Assembly: GCA_958295895.1 (NCBI GenBank)
Contig: CATQHI010000032.1
Span: forward strand, 40,569-104,568
Origin: Saprospiraceae bacterium
Lineage (GTDB): Bacteria; Bacteroidota; Bacteroidia; Chitinophagales; Saprospiraceae
Reading direction: 5' to 3'
Length of the DNA stretch: 64,000 nucleotides
In this document: in pieces, positions 8,171-18,588 of the stretch
Layout: every line of letters begins with the position of its first letter
How positions within the stretch are numbered: position 1 is the first letter of the stretch
Position numbers and translations under genes: made by a program
The notes under the pieces: generated by a model
Told to the model about the DNA's origin: nothing
Database searches by the model: none
Seen by the model: the letters and a program-made list of their open reading frames with translations, nothing else

Positions 8171-10180
8171 TCAGGGTTGCCGCCGGAAATCCCCTACTTG
8201 TAGTAGGGCCGGCGCGGCGTCTGTCGCTGCTTTCCAGCTAATATTTAGCCTTTGCGCGGGGCCCGGCACGTAACGCATTGTGACGGGGTGCAAGCCCGCG
8301 GCTAGATTAAGCGTGACCGTGTTGTAGGTAGTGTCAATCAGTCCGTCTTCCTGGTAAAGCAGGTGGATGTCGTGGAGGTCCATGAGAAAGTCCCCGTCGG
8401 TAGCCAGGGTAAAGGTGTGTGAGCCCGCGGTGCGGACCCTTAGGTAACCGGTCCAGGTGATGCCGGGATCAGAAGCGTGTAGATCGGCGAACACCCCGAC
8501 GGTATCTGCGGTAGCCGTACCCCGATAGGGCGGGAAGCGAGGTAGCCAGTGACCACTAGTGTCAAAGGGTTGCCGGCTGAGGCCTACCGATACGGGCTCT
8601 GCTAGGCTGACTGCTTCAATTTGCGCTGAATCGTAGGGACGGGGGTAGCGTGGGTCCGGGCGATGGGCCCGGACGGCATAGCGTTGTAAAGCGGTCTGGA
8701 TCTCGGGCACTTCGCCGGCAATATTGTGGCTTTCCATGCTATCCGAACTGATATCGTATACCTCGAAGGGCTCGTGATCAGACTGTGTGTCGTAGCGAAC
8801 CCCCTTATACTTTCCGCTCCGGATGGCTTGCATCTCCCCCCGGCGACGGTCACGCGTACTGGGGGGGGAAATCAGCAATCTCGGTGGTCTTACCCGGATG
8901 CATATACTCGAAGTAGAGGTACTCCCGGTCCCTCCCCTGACTCACGCTATCCTGAAGTAGGAGGGGAAGGAGGGATACCCCATCGGTAAATGCCGGAACA
9001 AGCTCGCCGGCGACTTGGGCGAAGGTGGCCAGCCAGTCCCAGTTACCGACCGGCTCGGCGGTGCGGCTGCCGGCGGGGATATGGCCGGGCCAATGGGCGA
9101 TGGTGGGTACCCGCAGTCCGGCTTCCCACACATCGCGTTTAATACCGGTATAGGGGCCGTAAGAACGAAAAAAGGTAGGGTCCTGGCCACCCTCGATGTG
9201 GGGCCCGTTATCCGAACTGAATACGAGCAGTGTATTATCGTCGATCCCGAGATCCTTTAGGAGTTGGAGCAGATCACCCACAGCATCATCGATACGACGG
9301 ATCATAGCGGCGTGGCGCTTTTCCTCCGCCGGCCAGTCCTGGTCAGCAAAATCGGGGTGGATGTACGTGTCGATGGAGCCGCGTGCGGTATTGACGTAGG
9401 GGGTCTCCGTATCATCGGGACCGGTATAGACTAGTCCGCCACGGAGACCGCCGCCAGCGGGGTAGGCTACCGTGGGTGCCTGGAGTTTATTGTGGGGAGT
9501 ATCGTAGGCGAGGTAGAGAAAAAAAGGCTGCTCGGGTTGTTCCCGGGCCTGTTCGATCAGGTAGGCTTTGGCCCGGGCGGTCCACAGATCGGTGGTGTAG
9601 GTCTTGTCCGTACCCGTAGTGATGGTTTCGTAGCATCGGTTACGAAGGCCCGCTTGTCGGTCGTCCCGTTGCGGGGATAGTGCTCGTGGCCCTCTACGTG
9701 ATGCAGGTAGCCAAAAAAGTCGGTGAAGCCCCGACGCAGCGGGTGGGCCTCGTGGTCGGAGTCCCGTTTGCCGGCCAGTCCTGCCTTACCGATGTGAATG
9801 GTGCGGTAGCCAGCATCCTGGAGCAACCGGGCGACGTTCAGCCCGTCCACCAGGGGTTGGTCGAAGCTGTTGTTGCGCACGTGCGAGTGACCCTGGTGGA
9901 GGCCCTGTAGAAAGGAAGCCCGGGAGGGTGCGCAGACGGAAGCGGAGACGTAGTGGCCGGTCAGCATCATACCCTGGGCGGCCAGGCTATCCAGGTAGGG
10001 CGTATCGAATTTGCGGGTGCCCGGGCGGGCATCCTGGTAGAAACTACCTAGGTCCCCGTAACCCTGGTCATCGGTGAGAATGAAAATGATATTCGGGCGG
10101 GTGGACTGAGCGTGTAGGCCACTCCAAATCAGAAAGCCAGCTAGCAGGATGAAGACGGGAGCGAAAGAATTTCGGAGCAT
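8171..10180 (-). pseudogene. Arylsulfatase with C-terminal PA14-like domain, two apparent frameshifts
   Basis: A paralogue of the intact sulfatase at 18589-20619, aligned along its length. A signal peptide precedes RPNIIFILTDDQGYGD. The formylglycine site is C83 in CAPSRASF. The frame breaks where one C is missing near 9633 (the paralogue has tagccatcgg, here tagcatcgg), and again at the G8 run 8861-8868, where one base fewer restores DFPPSTRDRRRGEMQ. Repaired length is about 669 residues. The last 110 residues match the PA14-like tail of the paralogue. It is divergently placed from susC, so it belongs to the same glycan-utilisation locus. Either recently inactivated or a consensus error. Confidence 0.7.
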
Positions 10181-10446
10181 GTGGAAAAGGATTAGCTAGG
10201 TTGGATAAGGTAAGTACAATTATCGCTCGACTGCGCAATCTGCAAACTGCGTGCTCGCCCCTTGTACCTGCTCCTACGCACCTGCGGCCCCGCCCCCTGT
10301 GCTGACTGGATAGTTAGGACACTTAACCTAGTTGTCCGAAAATAATTAATCTTAAGGTGTTGCAGATTACATAAAATTTACTTTCTTTCATGCAAGAAAA
10401 CCAAAATGTTGTTTGGCCTAGCTCATAATTTGATAATTACACTCAC
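10181..10446. promoter_or_regulatory. Divergent sulfatase/susC intergenic region
   Basis: A 266-base gap between divergent genes. It is GC-rich near the sulfatase, with a copy of the dispersed motif. It becomes AT-rich from about 10330 towards susC, as expected of promoters. The stretch ataatttg at about 10427-10434 resembles the Bacteroidota -7 element TAnnTTTG, but I see no well-spaced -33 box. Confidence 0.4.
10276..10295 (-). repeat. Dispersed 20-base motif, copy 3
   Basis: Reads GCACCTGCGGCCCCGCCC on the plus strand from 10278, matching the reverse motif except for its two outermost bases. Intergenic, upstream of susC. Confidence 0.75.
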
Positions 10447-13400
10447 ATGAAGACTACCTACCTAATCATGGCGCTACTGCTGCCGTGCACGCTCGCGTAC
10501 GGCCAGCAAGAGGTCAGCGGAAGCATCACGGACAGCGACAACATCCCCCTGACGGGGTGTTTACGTGACCGTGCTGCCGGAGGGGGTAGGTACGGCCAGT
10601 GACCTTGACGGTAACTACCAGGTTACGGCCGAACAGGGCGATACCCTTCAGTTTTCCTTTATCGGCTTCGCGACCCAGCGCGTGCCGGTAGAAAATCAGA
10701 CGCAGATCAACGTGGTCATGGGGGGAGAACGCCCAGCTCATCGACGAGGTGGTGGTGGTGGGGTACGGGGTCACTAGGAAAACCGATTTGGTCTCCTCTG
10801 TTTCTCAGGTTAACGGGGAGGTACTGGAAAACCAACCGGTCTCCCGGCTGGATCAGGCCCTACAGGGCAGAGCCACCGGTGTTTCCGTGACCTCGAACAA
10901 CGGGTCTCCCGGTAGTGGAACGACCATACGTATACGGGGACGAACTCGGTGAACGGTAACAATAACCCCCTCTTCGTGGTCGATGGCTTCATTGCCGGAA
11001 ACGACTTCGACCTGAATACGCTGAACGTCAACGACATCGAGTCGATCGAGGTGCTTAAGGACGCCACGGCCCTGGCGATTTACGGTACCCGGGGTGCTTC
11101 GGGCGTCATACTGGTGACTACCAAAACGGGCAGCGACGTCACGGCCCAGCGACCAGTAGTATCTATCAATCAATACTATACGGTTCAGCATGCAGCTAAC
11201 CAGGTCGAACTACTGACGGGAGCCGACTACGCGCGCTACAGCAATGAAGCGGCGCAGTTCGCACCGGGCGCTGACGGCTTCGGTACCACAGACCCCTCGC
11301 TTCCCCTGGTGTTTGACGACCCCCTGACCGCTCCTAGTACCGACTGGCTCGATATCATCACGCAGCCCGGGCAAGTAGTCAACACCGACCTGTCTATTCG
11401 GGGCAACAGCGACCGGAGTAACTACTACGTCTCGGTGAACCGCTTCGACCAGGATGGCGTGCTCAAGTCGACGGGGTTCCAACGGTACTCGCTGCGTACT
11501 AACCTAGACTTCCGAATCGGCGAGAAGTTTACCACGGGGATTCGACTGAATTTGTCGCGAACCAATCGGGAGAACGATAAGGTAGCCTATTCACAGATTG
11601 TGAATTTCGTACTTCCCACGCGTGCGGTTTTTAACGAGGAGGGGGAATACACGGCTATCAATCCGGTGAGTGCCAGCGTGCAGCGTAATCCGGTAGCCGA
11701 CCAGGAGTTGCGGATCGATAATCGCTTCGATAACAACCTACTCAGCAATCTCTACCTACAGTTGGAGCCGGTAAAGGGCTTGATTCTTCGTACCAGTTTT
11801 GGGGTCGAGATTGACAACTTCAAGCGTAATTTTTACCTGCCCGGGGCCCTGCCGGAACGAAAGATTGATGGAGCCGGCGGCTTCGCCCAACTAAACACCG
11901 CCCAGAGCAACGACCTGCTGAACGAGAATACCATCACCTACACCCGAGATTTCGGTAAGCACGGGATCAATCTACTAGGAGGATTTTCCCTGCAGCAGAA
12001 TCAAACCGAAAGCTTCTCTGCCAGCGCCGACCGCTTTCCGAACGACGTGGTCGAGTTCAATAACCTGTCGTTCGGGTCCGATCCTACGACCTACCAGTTG
12101 AGTTCAGGCTTTGCCCAGCGGAACTTTGTGTCATATTTCTCCCGGCCTCAACTACAGCTACGACGGTAAGTACCTGATCTCCCTTACCGGCCGCAGGGAT
12201 GGCTCCTTCCGTCTTTGAAGAAGGAAATAAGTACGCGTTCTTCCCCTCTATTGGTGTCGGCTGGAACGTGCACCGGGAACCCTTCCTAGCCGGGTCTGAC
12301 CTAATCAGCCGCCTGAAGCTGCGGGCCAGTCTTGGGGAGGTCGGCGAACAGGGCGTGCCGATCTATAACTCGATCTCCAGCTTCAATAACGTCAACGCCT
12401 ACTTCAACGAAAACTTAGTGAGTGGCGTCCTCATCGGCAGCCTGCCCAGCCGTAACCTAACCTGGGAAACCACCCGCCAGATCGACGTCGGCATAGAACT
12501 CGGCCTCTGGCAGGATCGCATCTTCGTCGAGGCCGAATACTACCGTAAAACCACCGAAGACCTACTGCTGAACCGCGATCTGCCCGGTACCGCCGGGGGG
12601 CAGCAACTCCAGAATGTCGGATCGATCCGCAACCAGGGCATCGAACTCTCGGTGCGTAGCTTTAACCTCACTCGGGGAGACTTCTCCTGGGAGACCCAGC
12701 TGACCCTTTCCGCGAACCGCAACAAGGTGCTCGACCTCGGGGGCGATGACTTCATCAACCTCCGTAACCCTACCCAACAGGCAGGAGCGGGGCTGCGGCT
12801 GATTCCCGGTCAGCCCGCCCCCGTTTTTCTCGGCGCCATCTACCTGGGTACCTACCGCGACCGGGAGACGATCGTAGCGGACGGGGCGGAGGGCCGGGCC
12901 TTCATCGGTTCCCCCCGCTATCAGGATCAGGACGGTAATGGCGTGATCAACGATCTTGACTATGTCGTCATTGGTAATCCCCAACCCGATTTTTACGGTG
13001 GTATCCGCAACTCGTTTCGGTACAAGGAGGTCTCCCTGGATATATTCTTTCAGGGCTCCTACGGCAATGATGGGTGTTCAACGGCGTGATCCAAACCGGC
13101 CTTTTCGGGCGGGGCGACCAAAATCTGTTGCCCCAGGTCGTGAATCGGTATATGCCGGGCACCAACGAAAATTCAAACATTCCGCGCGCGGGCACCAGTA
13201 CCAGCCTGTTTAATCCGAATAGTACGCTGGGTATTGAGGATGCCTCTTTCCTGCGACTCAGGACTGCAACACTCAGCTACGATCTGCCGGTGAACGCTTT
13301 TGGCATAGATAATATCGTGCGCAACCTCAAGGTGTACGTGACCGGTACCAATTTGCTGCTCATCACGAACTGGTCCTTCGGCGACCCCGAGGTAAGCAAC

Positions 13401-13487
13401 TACGGCTCATCCCTCGAGCAGGGGGTGGCGACGGGGGAGTATCCCTACGCCCGTTCCTTCACCTTCGGCCTTAACGCCTCCTTTTAG
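10447..13487 (+). pseudogene. susC: SusC/RagA family TonB-linked outer-membrane protein, six apparent frameshifts
   Basis: TonB-dependent receptor that imports oligosaccharides across the outer membrane with its SusD partner 20 bases downstream. Signal peptide KTTYLIMALLLPCTLAYGQ, carboxypeptidase-like domain (PEGVGTASDLDGNYQV), then the TonB box and plug. The frame must be corrected at six places. One base is extra in G4 10554-10557, G6 10720-10725, about 12144-12147 and about 12206. One base is missing at about 10940 and at 13072-13074. Each repair restores family sequence: [56 protein letters not shown] and NDGVFNGV. The repaired length of about 1013 residues is normal for SusC, so these look like read errors or very recent decay. 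Confidence 0.8.
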
Positions 13488-13507
13488 ACCCCCAGAACAG
13501 ATCAGCG

Positions 13508-15067
13508 ATGAATCAACGCACTAAAGCCTATTACCTACTGCTGGCAATTTTTCTCCTTCCCTTTGCCGGCTGTAAGGATTTTCTCGTAGAAGAATTCCGC
13601 GATGGCATCACCACCGATAATTTTTTCAATAATGATGCCGAGGCACAACTGGCCGTGAATGGTGTCTACCGCATTCTCTATGACGGGAGTCTATACAATA
13701 CCCGCGGCCTGGATAACTACCTACTCAACGGGGCGGACGAGGTCGGCCCCAGCCGTAACGTGAACGGTCAGATTCATAACTACCTCATCGACGAGGGCGT
13801 AGCCGACGGCTACGGCACCTGGAACGCGCTCTACGAAATGGCCCGCAACACGGCCCTCTTTCTCAGCAGCATCGAGGCCAATGAAAGCATCTCCCAGCAA
13901 GTCCGTGATCAGGCGATCGGGGAATTGCTCTTCCTTCGCGCGTTGGCGTACTTCCACCTGACCAATCTGTGGGGCGATGTGCCCTACTTCCGCGAGCTGC
14001 TGCCGGTGGAGGAGCTTTCTACGATCGTGCGCACGGACAAAGTCCAGATCCGCACCGATATGAAGAATGATCTGGAGCGAGCAATTGAATTGTTACCGGC
14101 CGCTTACGGGGACTCCGATCTGGGTCGTGCCTCCAAGTGGGCCGCCGCAGCCCTGAAGGCTAAATACCATCTGTACGATCAAGAGTGGCAGGATGCTTTG
14201 AATGCCAGCACCCTCATCATCGACGATTCCCCCCACCGGCTGCTCGACACTTACGCCGCGGTCTTTGACCAGAGCGACCCAGCCAATCAGTACAATGACG
14301 AATACATCTACGTCGTCGACTTCACCAAAGATCCGCTTTTTGGAGCTGGTAATACGCAGCGCACCGATGATTACAATCCCCGCATCCGCGACGAGCCCAG
14401 TAACCGGAACGACCGCCCGGACGGACCCGGCACGCCCCAGCGGGTAGATTTGCTTAGCGACGCCCTGGCAGAAAGGAATGAGGGAATGACGGGGTTCGGC
14501 TGGGCGATCCCGCTACCGGAAATTGCCGACTCCACTAACTGGGAGGAGGGTGACCTGCGCTACACCGCCTCCATCGTGACCGAGTACCTGGGCTTCGAGC
14601 TGAGCTTCCCCTACTACCGCAAAAATTGGAACCTGGACCAAGCCAATTCTCCCCGCACAAACCACCCGGAGAATTACATCGTATTCCGTCTGGCCGATAT
14701 CTACCTCATGGCCGCCGAGGCCGAAAACGAGCTCAACGGACCGGAGAACGCCTATCAGTACGTCAATGCCGTGCGTGAGCGCGCCTTCGACCCCGATAAG
14801 CCCTGGAGCGGCATGAGCCAGGACGAATTCCGCAGGAATATGTACGACGAGCGTAAGTGGGAGCTCGCTGCTGAGGGCGGTCGTCGCATGGACCTCATTC
14901 GCTGGGGCATCCTTTTAGAGACGGTGAAAACTACCGTTCACCGCCCGTGGAACAATCCGGGGGCCAATATCGAGCCCAAGCACGTCCTGTTGCCGATTCC
15001 CCTGGATGAAATCCAGTTGAACGCCAACCTGCTGGAAACCGACCCGACCAACAACGGTTACCGCTAG
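13508..15067 (+). CDS. susD: SusD/RagB family nutrient-binding lipoprotein
   Basis: The surface glycan-binding partner of SusC. 519 residues, with lipoprotein signal YYLLLAIFLLPFAGC and the SusD N-terminal region (EFRDGITTDNFFNN, AVNGVYRIL). The TPR-like helices are visible around FLRALAYFHLTNLWGDVPYF, and the C-terminal family signatures IYLMAAEAENELNG and YDERKWELAAEGGRRMDLIRW are clear. It is co-directional with susC, 20 bases away, and unlike susC is intact. The following gene is a convergent sulfatase, which supports a sulfated glycan as substrate. Confidence 0.95.
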   Translation: MNQRTKAYYLLLAIFLLPFAGCKDFLVEEFRDGITTDNFFNNDAEAQLAVNGVYRILYDGSLYNTRGLDNYLLNGADEVGPSRNVNGQIHNYLIDEGVADGYGTWNALYEMARNTALFLSSIEANESISQQVRDQAIGELLFLRALAYFHLTNLWGDVPYFRELLPVEELSTIVRTDKVQIRTDMKNDLERAIELLPAAYGDSDLGRASKWAAAALKAKYHLYDQEWQDALNASTLIIDDSPHRLLDTYAAVFDQSDPANQYNDEYIYVVDFTKDPLFGAGNTQRTDDYNPRIRDEPSNRNDRPDGPGTPQRVDLLSDALAERNEGMTGFGWAIPLPEIADSTNWEEGDLRYTASIVTEYLGFELSFPYYRKNWNLDQANSPRTNHPENYIVFRLADIYLMAAEAENELNGPENAYQYVNAVRERAFDPDKPWSGMSQDEFRRNMYDERKWELAAEGGRRMDLIRWGILLETVKTTVHRPWNNPGANIEPKHVLLPIPLDEIQLNANLLETDPTNNGYR

Positions 15068-15091
15068 TCTTTCGTGCTTGCCGTGCACTCG

Positions 15092-16552
15092 TTACTCGGG
15101 GGTGGACGCCGAGAGTGCCTCCCGCTCAAAGGCCTCGTCGAATTTCGGATTCTTTTCGGTGGGTACTGGAGCGTCAGTCTGCCGACGCCACTCGCGCATC
15201 CGACGAAGTAGTTCATCCCGCACAGCAGCTTGCTCCGCGGCGAGGTTGTTCCGCTCTCCGATATCCGTATCCAGGTCGTAAAGCTCTATGCCACCGTCCT
15301 CGAAGTATTCGTGAAGCTTCCATTTGCCCCACCGTAGGGTGGTACCAGGTCGGGTACGGAAGAGGGGGTCACGGGTTTCCGCTCCGGTTTTCCGGTACCG
15401 CTGTAGGTAAATGGGAAAGTGCCAGTAGAGGGTACGGTCGGCCAGGGTGTCCCCGTTCAGTAACAATCCGCTCAGGTCAGCGCCGTCGAGCTCCCCCCGG
15501 AGGGCATCCGATTCGGTCAGGCGGGCCAGGGTGGGGTAGAAGTCAAGATTGATCACCGGGGTGGCATCCTTACGCGGTGCGATCTTTCCCGGCCAGCGGA
15601 TGATCAGCGGTACCCGGGTTCCGCCCTCGTAGTACGAGCCCTTGCCCGCCCGCAGGGGATCCTGGTCGGCGTACTCATCAACCCCGCCATTGTCGGAAGT
15701 AAAGATCACGATGGTGTTTTCCGCCAGCCCGTCGCGATCGAGCCGATCGAGGAGCCGGCCGACGTTGCGGTCCATCAACTCCACCATAGCCCGAAAGGTG
15801 GCGGTCTTCTGGTCCTCAGGTTCCTGCAGGCGTAGGTAGCGCTGCACGGTGGTATCGGGTGCCTGTAGGGGGCCGTGAACCGTGTAGTAAGGCACGTACA
15901 GGAAGAACGGCCGGTTGGCGGAAGTGTCCACGAAGTCGATCGCTTCAGTGGTCAGACGATTGGGCAGATACTCTCCCACCGGTCCGTCGGTAATGTTAGG
16001 AATCTTATAGGGGCTGAAGTAGGTGCCCCGCGGATTGCCGTCACTAGCTCCGCCCACATTCACATCAAAACCCTGGGCGAGCGGATCTTCTCCGATGTGC
16101 CACTTGCCGAAGTTACCGGTCCGGTAGCCGTTGCGGTGCAGATACTGTGAGAGTAGCTCGATACTGTCGGGCGGGAAGTGGGTGTTTTCAGTGGGGATCA
16201 GCCGGCGGGTACGGTCGTCGCCGCGGTCGGATGGACTGACCGTGTATACCCCGGTGCGGGGTGCATAACGGCCCGTCATCAGGGCAGCCCGGCTCGGCGC
16301 GCAGTTAGAAGCTCCCGCATATGCATCCGTGAACAGGACCCCCTGCCGGCTGAGCCGGTCGATGTTTGGTGTGTGGTAGTGGCCGTTGCCCTGGTAGCCG
16401 ACGTCCATCCAGCCTAGATCATCGACGACGATCATGACGATGTTGGGTTTCCGCTCTTGCTCCGTAAGGGAGGACTGCGCGGGAAGGCCAGGGGAGCAGG
16501 CCAGGCAGCTCAGGCACAGGAGGAATAGGTGAGCTAGTCGAGGGAGAGTCAT
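15092..16552 (-). CDS. Arylsulfatase A-like sulfatase, lipoprotein
   Basis: A 486-residue S1-family sulfatase that hydrolyses sulfate esters from glycans. The N-terminus (HLFLLCLSCLACS) contains lipobox-like cysteines, so it is probably surface or periplasmic. The active-site cysteine, converted to formylglycine, is C84 in CAPSRAALMTGR, followed by GNFGKWHIG. Metal ligands are at IVVDDLGWMD and FTSDNGGVDEY. It is the last gene of a three-sulfatase unit, 12 bases from the upstream gene, and converges with susD. Position of the sulfate removed is not predictable here. Confidence 0.92.
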   Translation of the reverse strand: MTLPRLAHLFLLCLSCLACSPGLPAQSSLTEQERKPNIVMIVVDDLGWMDVGYQGNGHYHTPNIDRLSRQGVLFTDAYAGASNCAPSRAALMTGRYAPRTGVYTVSPSDRGDDRTRRLIPTENTHFPPDSIELLSQYLHRNGYRTGNFGKWHIGEDPLAQGFDVNVGGASDGNPRGTYFSPYKIPNITDGPVGEYLPNRLTTEAIDFVDTSANRPFFLYVPYYTVHGPLQAPDTTVQRYLRLQEPEDQKTATFRAMVELMDRNVGRLLDRLDRDGLAENTIVIFTSDNGGVDEYADQDPLRAGKGSYYEGGTRVPLIIRWPGKIAPRKDATPVINLDFYPTLARLTESDALRGELDGADLSGLLLNGDTLADRTLYWHFPIYLQRYRKTGAETRDPLFRTRPGTTLRWGKWKLHEYFEDGGIELYDLDTDIGERNNLAAEQAAVRDELLRRMREWRRQTDAPVPTEKNPKFDEAFEREALSASTPE

Positions 16553-16564
16553 CGGGCAATAGTG

Positions 16565-18526
16565 TTAGTAAGAAAGTGGTGGTCCCTCTCCGAGCAAGAA
16601 TATGCTGGTTTCGGCACTGCTGCGGAGGTTGTAGTCCATGTTGCCGTTTTCTCCTGGATCCGTCTCGAGCTGCCTGAGCTTCTCGCGGTACACGGACAGA
16701 AATTCCCGGCTGGCATCGCCGGCGTATTGCATTTGCTGTAGCGCGGTGAGGGCACGGTGTTGATTTTTATCCAGAGCGTAGTTACGGAGTACCTCCGCCG
16801 CCCGGCCGTGGTCCTCGGCGTACCGGACCAATGCCCCGGCAGCCAGCATAGCGACGGTTGGGTGGGCATCCTCCAGCGCGTCGTTAAGGGCGGATTCGGT
16901 GGTGCGATCCAGCGGCGTACGGCCCAGTGCCGTAGCTGCCCAGTACCGGATCAGCGGCGATGCAGCGCCGAGGGAGTCGATCAACTGCCCACGCTCTTCG
17001 CTGCTTCGCGGATCGAGCCTGGCTGTACGCAGGGCGCTTTCCAGGGGGTAAGCTTGCCGATCTTGCCGGTATTCGTAGGGCATAGCCAGTTCGGCTAGGG
17101 CCACTTCGGGAAGGAAATGCAGGTCACGTTCGGCCAGTACCCGCTCGGTCAGGAGCTCGCGCATCCGGGCCAGGCGGTCGGCCTGGGCAGCATCATCGAT
17201 GAGATTGTTTCTCTCCCAGGGGTCCTGCTGTAGATCAAAAAGGGTCTCGGTGGGCTGGGGCCGGAGAATACGCCCCTGCCCCTCGCTCAGCCTTCCGGCG
17301 CGGTCGTCGGCAAGGATGGTCTGCACGATATCCCCCACGAAGGCGTACTTCTGCGGCTTGAGGATTGGGTACTGGGGCAGGAAGTTGTAGGTGTACAGGT
17401 AGCGACCGTCGGTGACGGAGCGGGCCAGGTCGGGCGTCTCGTCGATACGATTGCGGCCGGTAAAGATGTAGTCGTCGGCCGGAGCGCGGGCCGAACCGAG
17501 CATTGCACGCCCCTCCATATAGTCGGGTATCTCACCGCCGATCAGGCTGATCAGGGTCGGTCCCAGATCCTGAAATACTACCAATTCTTCCGTCGCGCTT
17601 CCCGGCGCCCAGGGGGATAGGTCGCGATAGGCCTCCGGGAACCAGATCGCGAAGGGTACCTGGTAGCCCAGGCCGGTGGCGGTGGCCTTGCCGCCGGGAA
17701 CGGCCTCGCCGTGGTCGGCGTAGAAGAAGATGATGGTGCTGTCGCGCAACCCGTCGGCCTCCAGCCGGTCGAGCAACTCGCCAACCTGAAGATCGGCGTA
17801 GTTGATCGCGTTGAGTACCCGGGCCATATGCTCGCGCATCTCGGGCGAGTCACGGAAAACCGGCGGCATGTGTAGGGTCTCGGCGCTGGTGACCAGGGAG
17901 TCCGGTAGGCTATCCAGAATGTTTTTCTCGTACCAGACCCGCGGCTTGGTCATCGTGCGTGATTGGTGGCTCGCAAAAATGTTGAATACACTGAAGAAGG
18001 GCTGCCCCGGCGCCCGCTTCCACCAGCCGGCCTGATTGGAGGACTCATCCCACGACTCGGCGATGATCTCCTTGGCCCGCCCGTTGTTGTAGTCCGTCTT
18101 GGAATTGTTGGTGGTGTAATAGCCCTGGTCGCGCACGTAGGCCGGGTAGCCACGGATGAAGTCCGGGATGGGGTACGCACTACGGTGGTGACCGGTGCCG
18201 GTCTTGTTAGGACTTACCCCCGTGATGAGGGCGTTGCGGGCTACGGCGCAGACGGGGGCTGGCGCGAAGGCCCGGTTGAAGCGTACGCCCTCCCGCACGA
18301 GGCGGTCCACGTTCGGGGTATGTACGTCGGGGTTACCGTAGGCACCGATGAACTGGGGGGAGGTGTCCTCGATGGTGATCCAGAGCACATTGGGCCGGGC
18401 TGCCGTATTTCGCCGCTCCTCCGACTCACTTTGCACCTGCGCGCCGCCGCCCTCCTGGGCTTGCAGTTGGGGCGTGAGGCAGAGAATGAGGAGGAGTAAC
18501 CGGAGTGTATATCCCATGATATTCAT
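16565..18526 (-). CDS. Heparan-sulfatase-like sulfatase with C-terminal helical repeats
   Basis: A 653-residue S1-family sulfatase of the N-sulfoglucosamine sulfohydrolase-like type, with a signal peptide ending near LQAQ. Metal site VLWITIEDTSPQFIGAYG; second site FFYADHGEAVPGGK. The residues at the usual formylglycine site read C93-A-V-A-R97 rather than the standard C-x-P/A-x-R, so the third position is Val. After residue 530 the chain becomes Ala- and Leu-rich helices (RYWAATALGRTPLD, TVAMLAAGALVRYAEDHG), which resemble HEAT repeats. The mature N-terminus, GGGAQVQSESEE, is encoded by a degenerate copy of the dispersed motif. Middle gene of the sulfatase unit. Confidence 0.88.
   Translation of the reverse strand: MNIMGYTLRLLLLILCLTPQLQAQEGGGAQVQSESEERRNTAARPNVLWITIEDTSPQFIGAYGNPDVHTPNVDRLVREGVRFNRAFAPAPVCAVARNALITGVSPNKTGTGHHRSAYPIPDFIRGYPAYVRDQGYYTTNNSKTDYNNGRAKEIIAESWDESSNQAGWWKRAPGQPFFSVFNIFASHQSRTMTKPRVWYEKNILDSLPDSLVTSAETLHMPPVFRDSPEMREHMARVLNAINYADLQVGELLDRLEADGLRDSTIIFFYADHGEAVPGGKATATGLGYQVPFAIWFPEAYRDLSPWAPGSATEELVVFQDLGPTLISLIGGEIPDYMEGRAMLGSARAPADDYIFTGRNRIDETPDLARSVTDGRYLYTYNFLPQYPILKPQKYAFVGDIVQTILADDRAGRLSEGQGRILRPQPTETLFDLQQDPWERNNLIDDAAQADRLARMRELLTERVLAERDLHFLPEVALAELAMPYEYRQDRQAYPLESALRTARLDPRSSEERGQLIDSLGAASPLIRYWAATALGRTPLDRTTESALNDALEDAHPTVAMLAAGALVRYAEDHGRAAEVLRNYALDKNQHRALTALQQMQYAGDASREFLSVYREKLRQLETDPGENGNMDYNLRSSAETSIFLLGEGPPLSY
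18431..18452 (-). repeat. Dispersed motif, degenerate copy
   Basis: The TTGCACCTGCG half is perfect, but the CGCCC half is displaced by two bases. It lies just after the signal-peptide codons of the sulfatase and encodes GGGAQVQ. Confidence 0.5.
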
Positions 18527-18588
18527 GTTTTCTTGTGCAGTAGAGCCGTGTTGAGCCGCGGCGAAATAGCTAGTTGGGTGAGGGATTT

